Notes under the pieces: generated by a model
The model's input: only the letters and a program-made list of their open reading frames with translations
Told to the model about the DNA's origin: nothing
Databases searched by the model: none
Shown: in pieces, positions 7,003 through 10,548 of the stretch
Numbering within the stretch: position 1 is the first letter of the stretch
Layout: each line of letters starts with the position of its first letter
Position numbers and translations under genes: made by a program
Assembly: GCA_030832695.1 (NCBI GenBank)
Contig: JAURIP010000036.1
Location: forward strand, 1-10,548
Direction: 5' to 3'
Source of the DNA: Sediminibacterium sp.
GTDB lineage: Bacteria; Bacteroidota; Bacteroidia; Chitinophagales; Chitinophagaceae
DNA length: 10,548 nucleotides

Positions 7003-7842
7003 ATGGACAAAAGACCAATGGAAATATGTATCGTAAGTGACCTACATTTAGGCACTTTTGGATGTCAGGCTAAGGAGGTACTTAACTATTTAAAAAGTAT
7101 TAAACCTAAAACATTGATTTTGAATGGCGACATTATTGATATTTGGCAATTCAATAAGCGCTATTTTCCTAAAAGTCATATGGCGGTGATCAAGCAAATT
7201 TTTAGTATGGCGAGTAAGGATACCAAAGTGATATACATCACCGGTAACCATGACGAAGCTTTACGTAAATATGCCGATTTTGAAATGGGTAATATCCAAT
7301 TAACTGATAAAATTGTTTTTGAAATCAATGGAGAAAAGAATTGGGTTTTTCACGGTGATGTTTTTGATAGAACAACCAAAGGAAGCGCTAAATTATTAGC
7401 AAAATTGGGTGGATACGGGTATGATTTATTAATTCTTATCAATAGTCTTTTAAACTGGAGTTTAAAATTAATGGGTAAGGAAAAAATGAGTTTAAGTAAG
7501 AGTGTAAAAAATGGGGTAAAAAAAGCTGTTTCATGGATCAATAATTTTGAACAAACAGCTGCCGAGTTGGCCATTGAAAATAATTACCAATACGTAATTT
7601 GCGGTCATATCCATCAACCACAACAACGTGTGGTTACCACTGATAAAGGATCTGTTACTTATTTAAACAGCGGAGATTGGATTGAGAATTTAACTTCATT
7701 AGAATATTACGATAATGCTTGGTGCTTATACCAATATGATCCCAAACAATTTGAAGAAACAAATAAAAAAAGCAAAATCATTCAACTTCAGGATGAACTA
7801 AGTGTCATCACCCAGGAAGTTGCCTTTCAGGTATCCATGTAA
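7003..7842 (+). CDS. LpxH-like metallophosphoesterase (UDP-2,3-diacylglucosamine diphosphatase family)
   Basis: This 279-residue protein has the phosphoesterase motifs Asp13-x-His15 (SDLHLG), Asp43 (NGDIIDIW), Gly81-Asn-His-Asp84, His117 (FHGDVFD) and His202-Ile-His204 (CGHIHQP), then NSGDWIENLTSL. The order, the FHGD-FD block and a helical insert at about 125-190 place it in the LpxH/COG2908 group, whose founder cleaves UDP-2,3-diacylglucosamine to lipid X at the inner membrane. True LpxH has Arg in the GNRD motif; here it is His, as in LpxH2-type homologues of uncertain substrate, so the lipid A step should not be assumed. ATG at 7003 is used; ATG at 7018 (MEICIVSD) is an equally good alternative. 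A glycosyltransferase follows after 11 bases. Confidence 0.8.
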   Translation: MDKRPMEICIVSDLHLGTFGCQAKEVLNYLKSIKPKTLILNGDIIDIWQFNKRYFPKSHMAVIKQIFSMASKDTKVIYITGNHDEALRKYADFEMGNIQLTDKIVFEINGEKNWVFHGDVFDRTTKGSAKLLAKLGGYGYDLLILINSLLNWSLKLMGKEKMSLSKSVKNGVKKAVSWINNFEQTAAELAIENNYQYVICGHIHQPQQRVVTTDKGSVTYLNSGDWIENLTSLEYYDNAWCLYQYDPKQFEETNKKSKIIQLQDELSVITQEVAFQVSM

Positions 7843-7853
7843 CCATTTTAGCA

Positions 7854-8846
7854 ATGAAAATATTTTACGCTATTCAGGGGACGGGTAATGGTCATTTAAG
7901 TAGGGCGGAACAATTGTATCCCTATTTAAAAAAGTATGGGGAGGTGGACTTTTTTTTGAGTGGATCAAATGCTCAGTTAAACACACCTTTACCTATTAAA
8001 TATAGAAGTAAAGGAATAAGTATGCAGTATAAAAGTACGGGCGGACTGGATTATTCAAGTATTGCAAAATCACTCTCTTTCAAATTATACAATGAAGCCA
8101 AATCCTTACCCATTGATCATTACGACCTAATCATCAACGATTTTGAATTTATTACCTCACTTTCTTGTTCTCTAAAGCGTAAAAAAAGTATCCAATTTGG
8201 TCACCAAGCAAGTTTCCAGAGTAAATTAACCCCCAGGGCGAAATCAATCAACCCCATTGGTAATTTGGTTTTAGCCCATTTTGTAAAAAGTACCGCCTAT
8301 CTTGGTCTTCATTTTGAATCCTATGATGATCATATATATAATCCAATCATTAAAGATGAAATTGTATGTGCTAATAAAGTAAATGACGGACACATTTCCG
8401 TGTATTTACCACAATATACGATTGCATACATTACTCCTTTTTTACATGCACAATCACAATTTCATTTTGACGTATTTACAAAGGAAGTAACGCAGATAAC
8501 TAATTCAAAAAATATTACCTTCTTCCCAATTAGTAACGCTTCATTTACGAATAGCTTAATAAGATGCCATGCCATTATCACAGCTGGGGGATTTGAAACA
8601 CCTGCTGAAGCAATGTATTTGAATAAAAAGCTGTTGAGTATTCCTATTGTAAATCATTTTGAACAGGAATGTAATGCGGAGGCTTTAAAAAAGATGGGTG
8701 TAAAAGTATTAAAAAAATTAGACGAACATTTTGGAGAACATTTCAAAAGTTGGATCAATCAAGATGATGCCGTAAAAATTTCCTTAACACATTCTACCAT
8801 GGATATTGTGGAGGTATTAATGAACAATACATTAGCAAAAGTTTAA
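7854..8846 (+). CDS. GT-B glycosyltransferase (MurG/UGT-like)
   Basis: The 330-residue protein has a two-lobed GT-B layout. The N-terminal lobe starts with IFYAIQGTGNGHLSRA (residues 3-18), the glycine-rich GxGHLxR loop of MurG/UGT and MJ1255-like transferases. LIINDFEF (about 92-99) and FGHQASF are typical of the latter. The C-terminal donor-binding lobe has ITAGGFETPAEAMYLNKKLL (about 242-261) and HFEQECNA, matching the GG-x-T-x-E-A and HFEQ/NA donor pocket. It probably transfers a sugar from a UDP-sugar in the cytoplasm or at the inner membrane; donor and acceptor are unknown. Its start lies 11 bases after the LpxH-like gene, so they form an operon and may act on the same lipid or nucleotide sugar. 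Confidence 0.82.
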   Translation: MKIFYAIQGTGNGHLSRAEQLYPYLKKYGEVDFFLSGSNAQLNTPLPIKYRSKGISMQYKSTGGLDYSSIAKSLSFKLYNEAKSLPIDHYDLIINDFEFITSLSCSLKRKKSIQFGHQASFQSKLTPRAKSINPIGNLVLAHFVKSTAYLGLHFESYDDHIYNPIIKDEIVCANKVNDGHISVYLPQYTIAYITPFLHAQSQFHFDVFTKEVTQITNSKNITFFPISNASFTNSLIRCHAIITAGGFETPAEAMYLNKKLLSIPIVNHFEQECNAEALKKMGVKVLKKLDEHFGEHFKSWINQDDAVKISLTHSTMDIVEVLMNNTLAKV

Positions 8847-8868
8847 AAATACCTGAACTCAAATACCT
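8847..8868. repeat. 8-base direct repeat AAATACCT
   Basis: AAATACCT occurs at 8847-8854 and 8861-8868, separated by six bases, directly after the glycosyltransferase stop and within the 59-base gap before the beta-flower-like gene. In such AT-rich sequence this may be chance, and no regulator can be named. Confidence 0.2.
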
Positions 8869-8905
8869 ATTAAACAATTTTATTTCAAACAACAACACAA
8901 TCATT

Positions 8906-9253
8906 ATGTATTTAATTCAAGATCAAAAAAAAGAAACTATTGCTTATATCGAAAACATGATGATATTAGATACAAATCACGAGCATGTCATTGGTATTTT
9001 AATTGGGGATTGTTTTTTTGGACATAATAAGAAAGTAGTAGGCAAAATTATTAATCAAACTGTTTATTTATTAAGCGGAGAAATTGTGGGAAAGGTTGAG
9101 CTGAATCAATCGTATAAAAGTACCAACATTAAAAAAAGTTTAATGGTGGAAGCCTGGGATTATTTAATGAATATCAATGAGCATACTGCTGCTTGGATTG
9201 AAACAACAAAAAAATGGAGTAAAACTCCATTCCTTAGTTGTTTAACTAATTAG
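8906..9253 (+). CDS. Small repeat-built protein, 4-fold beta-flower-like
   Basis: This 115-residue protein shows a period of 16 residues in its first half: units at about 12-27, 28-43 and 44-59 with a fourth beginning at 60. Successive units start VIGIL, VVGKI and IVGKV, and each continues through a short turn to a strand ending near an N/K/G-rich turn (TNHEH, GHNKK, LSGE). That layout, 'G-x-hydrophobic ... hydrophobic turn', resembles the 4-fold beta-flower domain of Bacteroidota proteins, whose function is unknown. The second half (about 70-115) is non-repetitive, with an AWDYLMNI helix and a Trp-rich tail. There is no signal peptide or membrane segment. It lies 59 bases after the glycosyltransferase and may be read with it. 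The coding call is firm, the fold tentative. Confidence 0.65.
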   Translation: MYLIQDQKKETIAYIENMMILDTNHEHVIGILIGDCFFGHNKKVVGKIINQTVYLLSGEIVGKVELNQSYKSTNIKKSLMVEAWDYLMNINEHTAAWIETTKKWSKTPFLSCLTN

Positions 9254-9256
9254 TAT

Positions 9257-9270
9257 TTGCTTTTGAGCAA
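9257..9270. terminator. Possible bidirectional terminator between convergent genes
   Basis: TTGCT-TTTG-AGCAA forms a five-pair stem with a four-base loop in the 29-base gap between two convergent genes. There is no clear T tract after it on either strand, so it is only a weak candidate placed where a shared terminator would be expected. Confidence 0.2.
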
Positions 9271-9282
9271 TAGCAGCTTCAG

Positions 9283-10548
9283 TTAGTTTACCCTACTGCC
9301 GTATATAATCCTTTCAATTATACCGCCAAGCTCTCCATGTGAATTTGGATTATGTTGCGTCATGATAAGCACCACCATCTTATCTTTTGGATCGGCCCAA
9401 TAGCTGGTGCCGTAATAGCCTCCCCAGGAGAATGAACCCTTGTTTCTAAAATTTAAGTTGGCTGATTTTTCAGAAGTAATTCCAAAGCCCAAACTAAAAT
9501 CATCCTGTCCATTAAATTTAAAATCCAACTGTGGGCTTGTCATGATTTCAGCAGTTCTTGGTGCGATAATTTGTTTGCCATTGTACTTGCCACCATTCAA
9601 AATCATTTGTAAAAATATAGCATAGTCATAGGCGGTTGAAGATAAACCTGCGCCACCTGAAAAATAGGTTTTTGGGATGATTGGATAATTTGGATTGATA
9701 TCTCTAAAGGTGGGCGACCATTCAATAATTTTATTAGCATCATCTTCCGTATAAACTGTCGGCATTCTCTCCGCTTTTGCTAATGGCACATTAAAATAAG
9801 TATCCTTCATTCCTAACGGATCAAAAATATTTTTTTGACAATAGGCTTCTAAGGATATTCCACTCACCACTTCAACAATACAACCAAGTAGGTCTGTATT
9901 TAATCCATAGGTGAATCTTTCTCCTGGCTGATGTAGCAAAGGCAAAGTTCCAAGTATTTTCATTCTATCTAATAAACTCGCATTAAAATCACCTAAACCT
10001 GAAGGGATGCCAGCTTTGCTATAAATTGCTTTCATTTTAGGACTTCCAATTGCAGTATAATCAATTCCGGAAGTATGCGTTAATAAATCACGTATCGTTA
10101 ATTCTCTTTTTGCGGGCACTGTGGTGTAGCTACTGTCCTTTTCATTAAAATCCTTTAATACAGTTGGATTTTTAAAACTGGAAATTATGGTAGAAACGTT
10201 TTGATCAAGACTTATTTTACCTAGTTCAAATAATTGCATGATCGCTAAGCTGGTAATAGCTTTGGTTTGACTCATGATGCGGTAAATTGCATTGTTTGGC
10301 ATTACTTTTTTACTCGCTTCATTGGCGTATCCGAATCCTTTGTGGTAAACTACCTGATTGTCTTTAACTATTATTACAGTTGAACCAATTAGCCAGCGAT
10401 TATTTACATATTTATTTACTAGAGAATCAATTTGCGCAAGCTTTGTGTAATCAAACTTATTACTCTTTACTGTTTCAAATGAAAGTACTTGGCTGTTACC
10501 TTGAATAGTAATTCCGAAAGTAAATATGATAATACTACCTACTATAAG
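9283..10548 (-). CDS. Secreted serine hydrolase, beta-lactamase/EstB-like, N-terminus cut by window edge
   Basis: The frame is open from the TAA at 9283-9285 to the right edge, 421 visible codons, so the ATG at 10302 is internal. The first visible residues (LIVGSIIIFTFGITI, then QGNSQ) look like the hydrophobic core and cleavage region of a signal peptide, so only a few codons should be missing. STVIIVKDNQVVYHKGFGYA (visible residues 56-75) is the usual first strand pair. Ser93-Gln-Thr-Lys96 supplies the nucleophile, LLTHTSGIDY is conserved, and Tyr214 lies in FTYGLNTDLLG. The third motif is WGGYYGT (375-381) instead of HxG, as in EstB-type esterases. It probably hydrolyses esters or amides in the periplasm; the substrate is unknown. 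It differs from the other serine hydrolase here in this third motif. Confidence 0.85.
   Translation of the reverse strand, partial: LIVGSIIIFTFGITIQGNSQVLSFETVKSNKFDYTKLAQIDSLVNKYVNNRWLIGSTVIIVKDNQVVYHKGFGYANEASKKVMPNNAIYRIMSQTKAITSLAIMQLFELGKISLDQNVSTIISSFKNPTVLKDFNEKDSSYTTVPAKRELTIRDLLTHTSGIDYTAIGSPKMKAIYSKAGIPSGLGDFNASLLDRMKILGTLPLLHQPGERFTYGLNTDLLGCIVEVVSGISLEAYCQKNIFDPLGMKDTYFNVPLAKAERMPTVYTEDDANKIIEWSPTFRDINPNYPIIPKTYFSGGAGLSSTAYDYAIFLQMILNGGKYNGKQIIAPRTAEIMTSPQLDFKFNGQDDFSLGFGITSEKSANLNFRNKGSFSWGGYYGTSYWADPKDKMVVLIMTQHNPNSHGELGGIIERIIYGSRVN

Noticed and set aside
7350..7574. Minus-strand frame inside the LpxH-like gene
   Set aside because: It is antisense to the FHGD motif and helical insert of a well-supported protein.
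1..10548. Mobile element, CRISPR, tRNA or prophage content
   Set aside because: No regularly spaced repeats, transposase or integrase motifs, terminal inverted repeats or tRNA-like cloverleaf were found on reading both strands by eye.

Overview
The window looks like chromosomal DNA from a member of the Bacteroidota. The evidence is AT-rich coding sequence with densely packed genes, AT-rich leaders without a Shine-Dalgarno motif before almost every start, and protein families typical of that phylum (a short Ppx/GppA beside Ppk1, an LpxH-like phosphoesterase beside a GT-B glycosyltransferase, CubicO-type serine hydrolases). A finer placement, for example within Chitinophagales, would be a guess. 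I see no tRNA, rRNA, CRISPR array, transposase, prophage gene or attachment site.

Left part (1-3849), mostly on the plus strand: the tail of an arginase-like protein, a small CDGSH [2Fe-2S] protein, a twin-arginine-exported calcineurin-like phosphoesterase, a small VF530-family protein on the minus strand whose end overlaps the phosphoesterase, an RluE-like pseudouridine synthase, a secreted serine hydrolase with SxxK, YSN and HNG motifs, and a tandem-CBS protein. These look like separate housekeeping or accessory functions, not one pathway.

Centre (3916-6866), minus strand: a two-gene polyphosphate operon. ppk1 makes polyphosphate from ATP. It is followed after 5 bases by a short ppx/gppA-type exopolyphosphatase that must start at TTG. 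It converges on the CBS gene.

Right part (7003-10548): divergent from ppk1 lie an LpxH-like metallophosphoesterase and, 11 bases later, a GT-B glycosyltransferase. The pair suggests a job on a nucleotide-sugar or envelope glycolipid. A small protein built of 16-residue repeats resembling the 4-fold beta-flower fold follows. A second secreted serine hydrolase on the minus strand runs off the right edge; it is open for 82 codons upstream of its first internal ATG and shows a signal peptide there.

No clearly new multi-gene system is visible. The items most worth a second look are the LpxH-like/glycosyltransferase pair with its His-for-Arg substitution, the repeat-built small protein beside it, and a perfect 11-base direct repeat spaced 21 bases apart upstream of the pseudouridine synthase.
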